A stretch of 64,000 bases of DNA, from the NCBI RefSeq assembly GCF_000421605.1, contig NZ_ATXI01000004.1, positions 1 to 64,000 on the forward strand, given 5' to 3'. This document shows, one piece after another, positions 34,374-43,024 of the stretch; position 1 is the first letter of the stretch, and every line of letters begins with the position of its first letter. Source of the stretch: Thermodesulfobacterium thermophilum DSM 1276. Its GTDB lineage: Bacteria > Desulfobacterota > Thermodesulfobacteria > Thermodesulfobacteriales > Thermodesulfobacteriaceae. Below the pieces are notes generated by a model. That model ran no database searches. It saw nothing but the letters and a program-made list of their open reading frames with translations, and was not told the origin of the DNA. A program made the position numbers and the translations under genes.

Positions 34374-34712
34374 CCTTACCTATAGTTTTACTTTTTAACT
34401 TTAAAAAGTTAAAACTTTATCTGCCTCTTTAACGAGTTCATAAAGATTTTAACATAAAGGATACCGGACAAGCGGAAGAAGGCTTAAGCCCATGAGCCTT
34501 TAAACATACACCTCAGACATAAAAATCTCTTTGAAAAGTGTTTATTTGTTTCATTATGTTAAACTGCTTATTAGAAAGCTTTTCAAATAAAACAGCTTTT
34601 TCTAACATAAAAACCGAAAACTCACCACTCTTTTGATAAACAATATTTGCTAAATTTCATAGCATTGTAGATAATTTCAAGATCGCTATTGGTGATTAGG
34701 TACATATATCTT
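34374..34712. other. Gene-poor spacer with relic-like sequence between priA and the ClpX-like gene
   Basis: This is the longest gene-free stretch of the window. On the minus strand a 27-codon frame (34705-34622) opens MYLITNSDLEIIYNAMKFSK, and a 31-codon frame (34608-34513) opens MLEKAVLFEKLSNKQFN. Both are short and in different frames, as in a decayed gene; YLITN-type text is common in transposases, but the match is too short to name a family. At 34461-34500 base composition is visibly GC-richer than around it, with a perfect palindrome GGCTTAAGCC (34481-34490) nested in AAGGCT/AGCCTT. This could be the end of a lost insertion sequence or a small structured RNA. Confidence 0.35.
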
Positions 34713-37070
34713 TTATAAAAGGTCTTCTGGGTCTATATCATGATTTATCTTTAAACCCTTGAACATAAACCTACCCAAAAAAATTTGTAAAATTTGATTA
34801 ATTTTTTTATGACTTTCTGATTTGATAAGAATATGCCACCGATAAAAACCTTTTAACTTTCTAAAAGGGCAAGGAGAAGGCCCTATTACCCAAACCCCTT
34901 CCAACCCCTCTTCCTCTACAATTTTTTCTAAAAATTCTTTGGCTTTAATGCTTCCTTGCTTAACTATTTCTTCTTTTATACCCTCTATTCTTATAACTGC
35001 TAGCCTTACAAAAGGGGGAAACAAAAAAGCCTTCCTTAAAGCTATTTCCTCTTTATAAAAACTTTCGTAGTCCTGGGTCAAGGCATACTTTATGACATAG
35101 TGTTCCTCTAAAGAGGTTTGGAAAAACACCTTACCTCTTTCAGTCTTTCTTCCAGCCCGACCTGCTGCCTGAGTAAGAAGATGGAAGCTTCTTTCTGCGG
35201 CTTTATAAGAAGGAATAAACAACCCCTCCTCTGCCCTTAAAACCCCTACTAAACTTACCTCTGGAAAGTTGTGCCCATGAACCCCCATTTGAGTTCCCAC
35301 GATAATTTTCGGAATAGGCTGGTAAATTTTTTCCATGATCTTTAAAAACTTCCTTTCTGTATTGATACTATCCCTATCTAATCGTATTATCTCTACTTCT
35401 GGAAAAATCTTTCTTAACTCTTCTTCTACCCTTTCTGTTCCTGCACGATAAAACTTTAAGTTAGTCCCTTTACAAACAGGACAAACTAAAGTTTTGTTTA
35501 ACTCAAAACCACAGTAATGACACAAAAGGCTGTCTTCTTCTTTATGATAAGTTAAAGGTATACCGCAATTAGGACATCCCCAAAGATGATGACAATCTTC
35601 ACACCTAACCAAAGGGGCATATCCTCTCCGGTTAAGATATAAAAATACCGATTTACCTTTGGCAAGTTCCTCATCTATAGCCTTTTTTAAAGATGAAGTA
35701 ATCAGCTTAAAACCTGGATGTTTTATAAGACGAACCTCTGGAAGTTGTGTATAAGGACGTTCTTTTAAAACCAAAAGTTCATACTTCCCTTCAACAGCCT
35801 TATAAAAAGTTTTTATACTTGGGGTAGCTGAACCTAAAATTACCGGTATGTTTTCTAAGTTCCCTCTTACCAAAGCAAGATCTCTCGCATTGTATTTACA
35901 GGAAAGGTTTTCCTCTTTATAAGAAGGGTCATGTTCTTCATCTACCACTATCAATCCCAATCCTTCTATAGGAGCAAAAATAGCAGACCTTGCTCCTACC
36001 ACGATTTTAACCTCACCCTTAACAATTCTTTGCCACTCTCTAAATCTTTCTCCTGCTGAAAGACCACTATGAAGAATCGCTATGTCTGTTTTGAAATGTT
36101 TAAGCAACAACATTTCCATATAAGTGGTTAGCACGATCTCAGGAACCAGAACTAAGACTTTTTTTCCCTGATTTAAGACCTCCTTTATCGCCTCTAAATA
36201 TATTAAAGACTTGCCACTTCCTGTAACCCCAAAAAGCAAAATAGGATAAAAACCCCCTTTATCAAGCCTTTCCTTAATCTTAAAAAAAACCTCCCTTTGT
36301 AAAGAGGTCAAACGATAATCCTCTGGAACAGACATAAACATAGAAATCTTTCTCATTTTTAAATACTCTACCCGCTCTAAAAATCCTTTTTTGATCAACT
36401 TGTTTACTTCTTTAGAAGAAAAAAGATTTTTTAAAACTTTCTCAGGAACTTCTTTTAATCTATTGACATAACGTAATATTTCTTCCTTTTCTATAAATTC
36501 TTCTGACAAATTAGGTTTTAATCTAAGAAAAGTTTCTGTAGGTATTTTTACTTCAGGAAAGTAGTACTGGATCTCTATCAATCCCTGTTTTTTCAACTTA
36601 AGTAGTTCTTTTGAGGAAAGTTTTGCCTTTCTAAGAAAAGTCTTAAATTCATATCCTTTTGTTTTTATAAGAGAAAAAACCTCAGGAAGGTCTCCTTTTT
36701 TTAAAGCCTCTTTCCCTTGATAGGTAAGAAAGATGCGTTTTTTAGGAAGACTAAAAGTCCCAGAAGGAAGGGCGATTTTGTACACCAAACCTAAAGCACA
36801 TAGATAATAATTTGCTACCCATTCAAGAAAAGAAAACATCTTTGGAGGAACGATAGGTTCTTTGTCTATTACTTCTTCTACTTCTTTGTAGGTAAAAGGA
36901 GAATTTTTGATGAGGTTTTCCTCGGCTAACTCACAGTTTAGAACAATCCCTATTAACCTTGAATTTCTAAAAGGGACAATACACCTTACCCCAGGAAGGA
37001 TAAACCTATCACTTAGGTAGGAAAAAGTTTGGTGTAACGGTAAAGGAAGGACTACCTCAACAAGATACAT
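34713..37070 (-). CDS. priA: Primosomal protein N' (replication restart helicase PriA)
   Basis: A 785-residue SF2 helicase that reloads the replisome at stalled forks. The N-terminal DNA-binding domain (VVLPLPLHQTFSYL, VRCIVPFRNSRLIGIVL) is followed by Walker A FGVTGSGKSLIYLEA, the DEEH motif VDEEHDPSYKEE, the strand-binding zinc region (CEDC, CPNC, CHYC and CPVC pairs) and helicase motifs VGTQMGVHGHNFP and QAAGRAGR. It follows galU by 15 bases and is the last gene of the minus operon that begins with ycaO or pilT. Confidence 0.95.
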   Translation of the reverse strand: MYLVEVVLPLPLHQTFSYLSDRFILPGVRCIVPFRNSRLIGIVLNCELAEENLIKNSPFTYKEVEEVIDKEPIVPPKMFSFLEWVANYYLCALGLVYKIALPSGTFSLPKKRIFLTYQGKEALKKGDLPEVFSLIKTKGYEFKTFLRKAKLSSKELLKLKKQGLIEIQYYFPEVKIPTETFLRLKPNLSEEFIEKEEILRYVNRLKEVPEKVLKNLFSSKEVNKLIKKGFLERVEYLKMRKISMFMSVPEDYRLTSLQREVFFKIKERLDKGGFYPILLFGVTGSGKSLIYLEAIKEVLNQGKKVLVLVPEIVLTTYMEMLLLKHFKTDIAILHSGLSAGERFREWQRIVKGEVKIVVGARSAIFAPIEGLGLIVVDEEHDPSYKEENLSCKYNARDLALVRGNLENIPVILGSATPSIKTFYKAVEGKYELLVLKERPYTQLPEVRLIKHPGFKLITSSLKKAIDEELAKGKSVFLYLNRRGYAPLVRCEDCHHLWGCPNCGIPLTYHKEEDSLLCHYCGFELNKTLVCPVCKGTNLKFYRAGTERVEEELRKIFPEVEIIRLDRDSINTERKFLKIMEKIYQPIPKIIVGTQMGVHGHNFPEVSLVGVLRAEEGLFIPSYKAAERSFHLLTQAAGRAGRKTERGKVFFQTSLEEHYVIKYALTQDYESFYKEEIALRKAFLFPPFVRLAVIRIEGIKEEIVKQGSIKAKEFLEKIVEEEGLEGVWVIGPSPCPFRKLKGFYRWHILIKSESHKKINQILQIFLGRFMFKGLKINHDIDPEDLL

Positions 37071-37085
37071 TTAAGGTTTAAATTT

Positions 37086-37970
37086 TTAATCTTGAAACCG
37101 TTCTTGGTAAAAATTTTTTAAAACTGCCTCAAGCTTGGGGTCTTTACAGGCGTAATGAAGGATAGTTTGAAAAAAACCCTCTTTGTTTCCTGTATCAAAC
37201 CTTTTTCCTTTAAATAAATAGGCGTATACCTCGTGTCCTTCATCTATCATAAGCTGAATGGCGTCGGTAAGCTGGTATTCTCCATTGACCTTAGGTATTC
37301 TTTTAAGATAATCAAATACTATAGGACTAAATATATAACGCCCTATGATAGCAAAATTAGAAGGAGCCTCTTCGGGTTTAGGTTTTTCTACCACCTTTCT
37401 TATCTTTATAAGGTCTGTGCTTACCCTTTCCCCCTCGATAATCCCATACTTAGAAACATCTTTCCAGGTTACCTCTTCAACTCCTATAAGGCTTATTTCA
37501 GAACTCTCGGGAGATAAACTTTGATAAACCTCTAACATCTGCTTAATACAGGGGGGATCTGCATCTACCAAGTCATCTCCTAATAACACAGCAAAAGGTT
37601 CGTTTCCTACCGCCTTTTCTGCCATCAAAATAGCATGTCCTAACCCCTCAGGCACCTTTTGTCTAACTTCTATAAGATGTTTGATCTTTTCTTCTACCTC
37701 TTGTACCTTTGCTAAAAGTTCTGTCTTTCCTCTTTCTTTAAGAAAACTCCTTAAGTTTAAATCAATATCAAAATAATCTATAATCTTACCTTTACCTTGA
37801 GAAATGATAAAAACCAAGGTATTAACTCCAGACTGAATTGCTTCGTCTATCACATATTCTATCGTAGGTCTTTCTATCACAGGTAAAAGCTCCTTAGGGA
37901 CTACTTTAGTAATCGGAAGCATCCTTGTCCCAAGTCCTGCTACAGGTAGCACCGCTTTTTTTATCATCAT
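37086..37970 (-). CDS. galU: UTP-glucose-1-phosphate uridylyltransferase
   Basis: A 294-residue nucleotidyltransferase making UDP-glucose. The nucleotide-binding motif is AVLPVAGLGTRMLPITKVVP, followed by ELLPVIERPTIEYVIDEAI, FAVLLGDDLVD and the KPKPEEAPSN segment, all as in GalU. ATG 37970 overlaps the upstream gene by 4 bases; ATG 37967 is an alternative. Product can feed Ugd (25.2 kb) for UDP-glucuronate, so both serve surface polysaccharide synthesis. Confidence 0.95.
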   Translation of the reverse strand: MMIKKAVLPVAGLGTRMLPITKVVPKELLPVIERPTIEYVIDEAIQSGVNTLVFIISQGKGKIIDYFDIDLNLRSFLKERGKTELLAKVQEVEEKIKHLIEVRQKVPEGLGHAILMAEKAVGNEPFAVLLGDDLVDADPPCIKQMLEVYQSLSPESSEISLIGVEEVTWKDVSKYGIIEGERVSTDLIKIRKVVEKPKPEEAPSNFAIIGRYIFSPIVFDYLKRIPKVNGEYQLTDAIQLMIDEGHEVYAYLFKGKRFDTGNKEGFFQTILHYACKDPKLEAVLKNFYQERFQD

Positions 37971-38443
37971 ACCCCTCCCTCAAGACTTTTTTCAAAAAAA
38001 TATTTTTGAGTTTTCTTAAAATGTTTATAAAGATCTTCCCAATAGGAAAGACCCTTGGTATAAATGGTTGAAAATTCTGATAAATGCTGAGGGTTTAAAA
38101 CTAAATTAGCACTCCATAAAAAAGTAGTTTTTGGGTCTAAAGTTTGTACCTGAGGACTTACATATATCACCTCAAGCTCTCTTCTTAGTTCAACAGAGAT
38201 TTTAAAATCTAAAAATTGTTTGATCTCATAAGCTTCTTCTAAAGAATTAACCCCTATCACTAATACCTTTAAAAGTCTGTTTTTAATCAAAAATATTAAG
38301 TCTTCCTTATCTTTAATTTCTCTTACAACATAATCTTTATTAACTTCAAACCACTCTGCTATAGGACTGAAAGAATCGGAAAGTTTCCAAAAAAAACCGA
38401 CGACTAATTTTTGTAAAAATAAATCTGAAGAATCAACTCTCAT
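37967..38443 (-). CDS. Unknown protein (158 aa) between pilT-like genes and galU
   Basis: I do not recognise this protein. It is soluble, without signal peptide or membrane segment. The middle part (LLKVLVIGVNSLEEAYEIKQ then LEVIYVSPQVQTLD) has the alternating strand-helix look of a receiver-like or other Rossmannoid fold. It lacks a phospho-acceptor Asp. The C-terminus is helical and aromatic/basic (YWEDLYKHFKKTQKYFF). It starts 12 bases after a PilT-type ATPase gene, ends in a 4-base overlap with galU, and so is surely expressed with them. A role in twitching or pilus control is only inferred from position. Confidence 0.75.
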   Translation of the reverse strand: MRVDSSDLFLQKLVVGFFWKLSDSFSPIAEWFEVNKDYVVREIKDKEDLIFLIKNRLLKVLVIGVNSLEEAYEIKQFLDFKISVELRRELEVIYVSPQVQTLDPKTTFLWSANLVLNPQHLSEFSTIYTKGLSYWEDLYKHFKKTQKYFFEKSLEGGV

Positions 38444-38455
38444 AAAAAAAACCTC

Positions 38456-39619
38456 TTATTTTACCCCTTTGCCTCCAAGCTCTAAGTTAAGTGCCTCTTC
38501 TTCAACCCTTCTTTTTTTCTTGATAAGGTCTATTTGTCTTCCCACAACATCTTTTCTTAATGCATGATAAATAGCCAATTCTTCTTCTATAAGATTTTTT
38601 TCGTAAAGCTCTATCAGATGTTGATCAAAGGTTTGCATCCCAAAGGGTTTACCCTGGGTCATAACGTCATAAAAGGTTTTACCCTCTGATTCTCCTGTAA
38701 GGATAATTTCCTTGGTCCTTAAGTTATTGTAAAGAATATCAAACACTGGGATCCTTCCTCCTCCTATCTTAGGAAGAAGTTTTTGCCCTATCACCCATTT
38801 TAAAGAGGCTGCTAATCTTTGTCTGATAAAATTTTCTTCATCAGGAGGATAAAAACCTATAACCCTGTTTATCGTTTGGGAGGCTCCTATCGTATGCAAA
38901 GTAGAAAAAACTAAATGTCCTGTTTCAGCTGCCATAAGTGCAATATCCATAGTTTCTCTATCTCTTATTTCTCCTACTAAGATCACGTGAGGAGCTTCTC
39001 TTAGGGCTGCCCTAAGCCCCTCTGCATAAGAGCTAAAATCTGTACCTAATTCTCTTTGATTAATGGTAGCTTTAATTGGTTGATGGATATATTCTACAGG
39101 GTCCTCTAAGGTTAAAATATGGACCGGTTGAGTCTTATTTATTTCATGAAGGATAGCAGCTAAGGTAGTGGTTTTCCCCTGACCTGTAGCTCCGGTAACC
39201 AACACAATCCCAAATTTTTCCTTAGCTATTTTATAAAAAACCTCAGGGAGGCCCCATTCATCTATACCCTTAACCCTCCCTTCAAGTTTTCTCATGATGA
39301 TGTTATAGTTTTTTTGACGAGAAAAGACGTTTACCCTAAAACGAGTTTCGTCATCTAAAAAATAAGAAAGGTCTGCATATCCGTCTTTTAAAAGTTTCAC
39401 AAAAAGTTGAGGGTTTTCTTTTAAAAGGTTGAACGCAATGTTCTCGGTTTGATGAGGAGTTAACCTTTCTACATAAAAATCCTCTAAAAATACATTTTTC
39501 ATCTTTCCATAAACCATAACCTGAAAAGGATAACCTGAAAGGATAAAAATATCAGAAATACCTGGTTCTATGTTAGCTAACTTGTAAAGTAGCTCTTTTA
39601 TATCAAAATCTGTTAGCAT
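38456..39619 (-). CDS. PilT/PilU-type secretion ATPase, second copy
   Basis: A 387-residue hexameric-type secretion ATPase related to PilT, which powers type IV pilus retraction. Walker A is variant, GATGQGKTTTLAAIL (PilT: GPTGSGKST); the Asp box (LTLEDPVEYIH), Walker B region (APHVILVGEIRDRETMDIAL) and His box (TGHLVFSTLHTIGASQ) are present. It differs from the upstream paralogue in the N-terminal domain and in a charged C-terminal tail (DLIKKKRRVEEEALNLELGG), features that resemble PilU-like accessory ATPases. It lies 7 bases after the first pilT. Confidence 0.85.
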   Translation of the reverse strand: MLTDFDIKELLYKLANIEPGISDIFILSGYPFQVMVYGKMKNVFLEDFYVERLTPHQTENIAFNLLKENPQLFVKLLKDGYADLSYFLDDETRFRVNVFSRQKNYNIIMRKLEGRVKGIDEWGLPEVFYKIAKEKFGIVLVTGATGQGKTTTLAAILHEINKTQPVHILTLEDPVEYIHQPIKATINQRELGTDFSSYAEGLRAALREAPHVILVGEIRDRETMDIALMAAETGHLVFSTLHTIGASQTINRVIGFYPPDEENFIRQRLAASLKWVIGQKLLPKIGGGRIPVFDILYNNLRTKEIILTGESEGKTFYDVMTQGKPFGMQTFDQHLIELYEKNLIEEELAIYHALRKDVVGRQIDLIKKKRRVEEEALNLELGGKGVK

Positions 39620-39626
39620 GGATTTA

Positions 39627-40718
39627 CTAACCCGGCATTTCGGTGAAGTCTAAAATTTCTTTGTTTTGGACAAAAGGAATAAACCTACTTTTATCAACTG
39701 CTTTGATAAAGGCCTCTTCAGGACTTATCCACTTGTTGTTAAGATATTCCATAATACAGTCATCAAGAGATATCATCCCATACTTTTTACCCATCTGAAT
39801 CATCGAAGGTATTTGATGGATCTTATTTTCTCTTATAAGGTTTCTGATCGCAGGGGTAGCTATCATGATTTCCATGGCCACAATCCTACCAGGTCTGTCT
39901 ATCCTTTTAAACATCGTCTGAGAGATAACTGCTCTTAAAGCCTCTGATAAAGAAACCCTTATCTGGTCTCTTTCCTCCGGAGGGAAAGCATCCACAATTC
40001 TACTTACAGTTTGAGCTGCGCTGATGGTATGAAGGGTAGCAAATACTAAATGTCCGGTTAAAGCTGCTTCAAGAGCTAAAGAAATGGTTTCTAAATCTCT
40101 CATCTCACCTATCATGATAATATCAGGGTCTTCTCTCAGAGCAGCCCTAAGGGCATTAGCAAAACTTTTGGTATGGATGCCAAGCTCTCTTTGGTTTATC
40201 AGACAATTCTTAGGTTCATGCACAAATTCTATAGGGTCTTCTATGGTAAGAATATGGTCATAACGCATTCTGTTAGCATAGTCTATGATAGCAGCTAAGG
40301 TGGTAGACTTACCTGACCCTGTAGGACCAGTAACCAACACCAAACCTCTTGGCAAAAGGGCTAACCGATTAAGGATGGAAGGAAGGCCTAACTCTTCTAC
40401 GGTTTTTATCTTGTTAGGAATAAGTCTAAAGGCTGCAGCAACTCCCCTTCTTTGACGATAATAGTTAACCCTAAAACGAGCTAAACCAGGAATTTCATAA
40501 CCCCAGTCTACTTCTCCTTGTTCCTCAAACCTTTTGATGATTTCTTCTGGGGCTATCTCATAGAGCATTTCTCTAAGTTCTTCATCTTCTAAAACTTTAT
40601 ATTTAACTCTTTGAAGATCTCCGTGAATCCTGAGTAGAGGAGGGTTACCTGCAGAAAGATGCAGGTCAGAAGCTTGGGTGTCAACCATCAATTTAAAAAA
40701 AGCGTCTAACTTTGCCAT
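39627..40718 (-). CDS. pilT: Type IV pilus retraction ATPase PilT
   Basis: A 363-residue PilT ATPase. N-terminus MAKLDAFFKLMVDTQASDLH is typical; then Walker A GPTGSGKSTTLAAII, Asp box LTIEDPIEFVH, Walker B with DPDIIMIGEMRDLETISLAL, His box TGHLVFATLHTISAAQT and the C-terminal retraction motif AIRNLIRENKIHQIPSMIQM (PilT AIRNLIRE). It should act at the cytoplasmic base of a type IV pilus. No pilin or assembly genes are in the window apart from the adjacent paralogue. The gene has its own promoter with little leader. Confidence 0.93.
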   Translation of the reverse strand: MAKLDAFFKLMVDTQASDLHLSAGNPPLLRIHGDLQRVKYKVLEDEELREMLYEIAPEEIIKRFEEQGEVDWGYEIPGLARFRVNYYRQRRGVAAAFRLIPNKIKTVEELGLPSILNRLALLPRGLVLVTGPTGSGKSTTLAAIIDYANRMRYDHILTIEDPIEFVHEPKNCLINQRELGIHTKSFANALRAALREDPDIIMIGEMRDLETISLALEAALTGHLVFATLHTISAAQTVSRIVDAFPPEERDQIRVSLSEALRAVISQTMFKRIDRPGRIVAMEIMIATPAIRNLIRENKIHQIPSMIQMGKKYGMISLDDCIMEYLNNKWISPEEAFIKAVDKSRFIPFVQNKEILDFTEMPG

Positions 40719-40727
40719 TGTCTAATA

Positions 40728-40755
40728 ATTATGATAAATGTTACCAAAAAGTCAA
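40728..40755 (-). promoter_or_regulatory. Promoter of pilT with almost no leader
   Basis: On the minus strand TTGACT (40750-40755), a 16-base spacer and CATAAT (40728-40733) precede ATG 40718. The predicted start is near 40721, so the leader would be about 3 bases, and no ribosome site is present. Confidence 0.6.
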
Positions 40756-40762
40756 TAGACCC

Positions 40763-41197
40763 TTAAGTAAAACTTTCTACCTCTCTTTCTACATGGACCT
40801 CCATGGCTTTGGTGATACAAACTGCCACACAAAACTCACAAGCTGTGCATTTTTCAGGGTTAAACCTTATATAAAAGGTATCTTTTTCCACATAAAGAGC
40901 CCCTGTTGGACATGCAGCAGTACAATTTCCACAATGAATACATTTTTCCTCATTCTTGATGATCTGTTGTTCTAAAGATTTGACTTCAACCCCTACTTCC
41001 TTAAGATAGTTTAACCCTTCTTTTAGTCTTTCAGGTGTACCCTCTAATTCCAAGATCATGATGCCTTCTTTACCAGGGGTGATTACCGCTCTAAGAATGT
41101 TAAAAACTAAATCATAATCCTTTACCAGCCTATATACTATAGGCTGGTCTACTATCTCTGGGTTAAACTTAAGATATAAACCCTTTTTGTAGACCAC
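40763..41197 (-). CDS. NIL-domain 2[4Fe-4S] ferredoxin
   Basis: A 144-residue protein with an N-terminal NIL domain (about 1-75, FNPEIVDQPIVYRLVKDYDL) and a C-terminal two-cluster ferredoxin with CIHCGNCTAACP and CTACEFCVAVC. NIL ferredoxins accompany a reductive sulfur-incorporation route to homocysteine and other sulfur-transfer steps in anaerobes (family knowledge). The start is GTG 41197 with GGAGGGTAAAG before it. It follows the ycaO gene by 16 bases, suggesting electron supply to, or sulfur chemistry with, the YcaO protein. Its usual partner, a COG1900 protein, is not seen. Confidence 0.9.
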   Translation of the reverse strand: MVYKKGLYLKFNPEIVDQPIVYRLVKDYDLVFNILRAVITPGKEGIMILELEGTPERLKEGLNYLKEVGVEVKSLEQQIIKNEEKCIHCGNCTAACPTGALYVEKDTFYIRFNPEKCTACEFCVAVCITKAMEVHVEREVESFT

Positions 41198-41213
41198 CTT
41201 TACCCTCCAAGGA

Positions 41214-42956
41214 TTAGTTTTGGTTGTTTAAAAACTTTCCACAATATTCTAATCCCATTTTAGCAACCGTCAAATCAGGATTAAGCTCTAAGGCTTTTAA
41301 GAAAAAAACCTCTGCAGTAGGTAGCTGGTTTAACGCCTTTAAACAATAGCCTACATTGGCATAGTCTATAGCTGAACCTGGATTTAAATCTATAGCTTTA
41401 AAAAAGGCATCCATGGCCAGAAAATATTCTTCTAACTTATAATAAGCCCTTCCTAAGATGTTGTAAAGCTCAGGTACCTCTTCTAAAGAAAGGCCTTGTA
41501 AAGCAGTTTCCACCGCTTTTTTATACTGTTCATCCTTTAAATAAGCATCGGCTAAATGTGTATAAAGGGCTATTTTGTCGTCGTCAAAATCGATCATTTC
41601 AAGTGCCTTTTGATAGGCTGAAATTGCTTTGGTAGTGTCTTTTAACTCTTTATAAACATTACCCAAAAAAGCCCAAAGAAAATATCTGTCTGGTACCTCT
41701 TTTATCAACTCTTCTAATATTGATTTTTGAGACTCAAGAGGAAGATAAAGGCTTAAAGTTCTTACAAACTGATAAAGATAGGAAATCTTAGTTCTTTCTC
41801 TAAAAAGTATTCCTGGAATCACCGCATAAACCGCAGGAATTTCTAAATCTGGGCGAGTTATGTCTATCAAATAGGTTTGATATTCTAACTCTTTTAGTCT
41901 ATCAGCTAAGACCTCAAGTTCTTGAATATGATCTTCAGAATAAAAATTAGGAAGATCTTGCAAACTAACCTCTCCGTTGGTAGCCAATACCTGAGTAGCT
42001 TCTTCTAAGGTACGAAACTTTGGAAGCCCACTTTCTAAATATTTACCCTCGGTATCAAAATCTCCAGCCAGCTGAGCTACTTCTGTCAAGGCCCTTATTA
42101 AAGCCCTTTCTGGTGAAGTACCTGTACCAGCAGCATAAACGATTTCACTTCTGTGAGGATAGGTAGAGGGATCCATCGCCATCACCGCTATCGTTGGAGC
42201 AGGCATTCCAAAGGTCATATCTCTTATCCATACCTTTATCCCCAATCTCTCATAACAAGAAAGCAGTCTCTCTCCTTCCCCTGAAATTGAACTTCTTTTT
42301 ATTTCAGCCATTGGTATACCCTTTCTCACCGAAAGAGCGTTCACATGTCTTTCTATCAACTCACAGATAGCCTGAGTAGCTGCCTCAGGATAGGTATTCC
42401 CCCCAGCAGACCCATTATATTCATAAAGCATCCAAAACCAATGAAAAGGTAGATATTTAACTTTTTTAGTAGTAACCTCTAACCCAGGAACAAACCACAT
42501 AGGAGTCTTTTTTATATAACGATAGGCTATTTCTCTAACCTTATCTTGTTCGTCATCTTCTACAGACCTCAAAAATACCTCCCAGGCAAGGGCATCTTCT
42601 CCCAACTCCTCGAACGTTGTTAATCTTCCTACCTTTTCTACCGATCGATAATAAGAAAACAGAGAAAACCTTTCTACCAACTCCATAAGTGCACTTGCTT
42701 TAGCTAAAACCTCAGTAGAACCTTTACCCATCTGTTTAAAATTTCCGGTAGTTCTCTGCCCATCTATATCATAAAGACTTATATAAACAGGGATTCCAAG
42801 CCTTCCCTTATCTATCCTCTGAACTCCTTTATAAACCTTAAGCCCCAGGCTTTTAAGCCTATTTTCTACCCTCAATACCGTCTCTTCAGGAAAAGCTGCC
42901 TTGTCAGCTATTACTTTTTTAGAAGGTTGAAAAAATTTTTTTAAAAGGCCTTCCAT
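41214..42956 (-). CDS. YcaO-domain protein with C-terminal TPR repeats
   Basis: A 580-residue protein. Residues about 60-410 form a YcaO domain: the ATP/Mg-binding ladder reads KASALMELVERFS, QAICELIERHVNAL and RALTEVAQLAGDF. YcaO enzymes use ATP to activate amide backbones, giving azolines, amidines or thioamides. From about residue 420 to the end several TPR units are visible (AFLGNVYKELKDTTKAISAY, YTHLADAYLKDEQYKKAVET, YNILGRAYYKLEEYFLAMDA), as in the E. coli YcaO type with a C-terminal helical domain. No precursor peptide or TfuA partner is evident; a NIL ferredoxin follows. It may modify a protein, possibly by sulfur insertion (inference). Confidence 0.88.
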   Translation of the reverse strand: MEGLLKKFFQPSKKVIADKAAFPEETVLRVENRLKSLGLKVYKGVQRIDKGRLGIPVYISLYDIDGQRTTGNFKQMGKGSTEVLAKASALMELVERFSLFSYYRSVEKVGRLTTFEELGEDALAWEVFLRSVEDDEQDKVREIAYRYIKKTPMWFVPGLEVTTKKVKYLPFHWFWMLYEYNGSAGGNTYPEAATQAICELIERHVNALSVRKGIPMAEIKRSSISGEGERLLSCYERLGIKVWIRDMTFGMPAPTIAVMAMDPSTYPHRSEIVYAAGTGTSPERALIRALTEVAQLAGDFDTEGKYLESGLPKFRTLEEATQVLATNGEVSLQDLPNFYSEDHIQELEVLADRLKELEYQTYLIDITRPDLEIPAVYAVIPGILFRERTKISYLYQFVRTLSLYLPLESQKSILEELIKEVPDRYFLWAFLGNVYKELKDTTKAISAYQKALEMIDFDDDKIALYTHLADAYLKDEQYKKAVETALQGLSLEEVPELYNILGRAYYKLEEYFLAMDAFFKAIDLNPGSAIDYANVGYCLKALNQLPTAEVFFLKALELNPDLTVAKMGLEYCGKFLNNQN

Positions 42957-42976
42957 ATTCCACTCCTTTTGTTTAT

Positions 42977-43018
42977 AATTTAAAAAATTTAATTACTTTG
43001 GTAAACTTTATTTTACCA
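42977..43018. promoter_or_regulatory. ycaO promoter with overlapping inverted repeat in the ycaO/mnmA divergent spacer
   Basis: On the minus strand TTTACC (43000-43005), a 17-base spacer and TAAATT (42977-42982) form a plausible ycaO promoter. The -35 box lies inside a perfect inverted repeat TGGTAAA (42999-43005) / TTTACCA (43012-43018), spaced by 6 bases and ending 7 bases before the mnmA ATG. A bound protein could affect both divergent genes. Confidence 0.45.
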
Positions 43019-43024
43019 TAAAAC

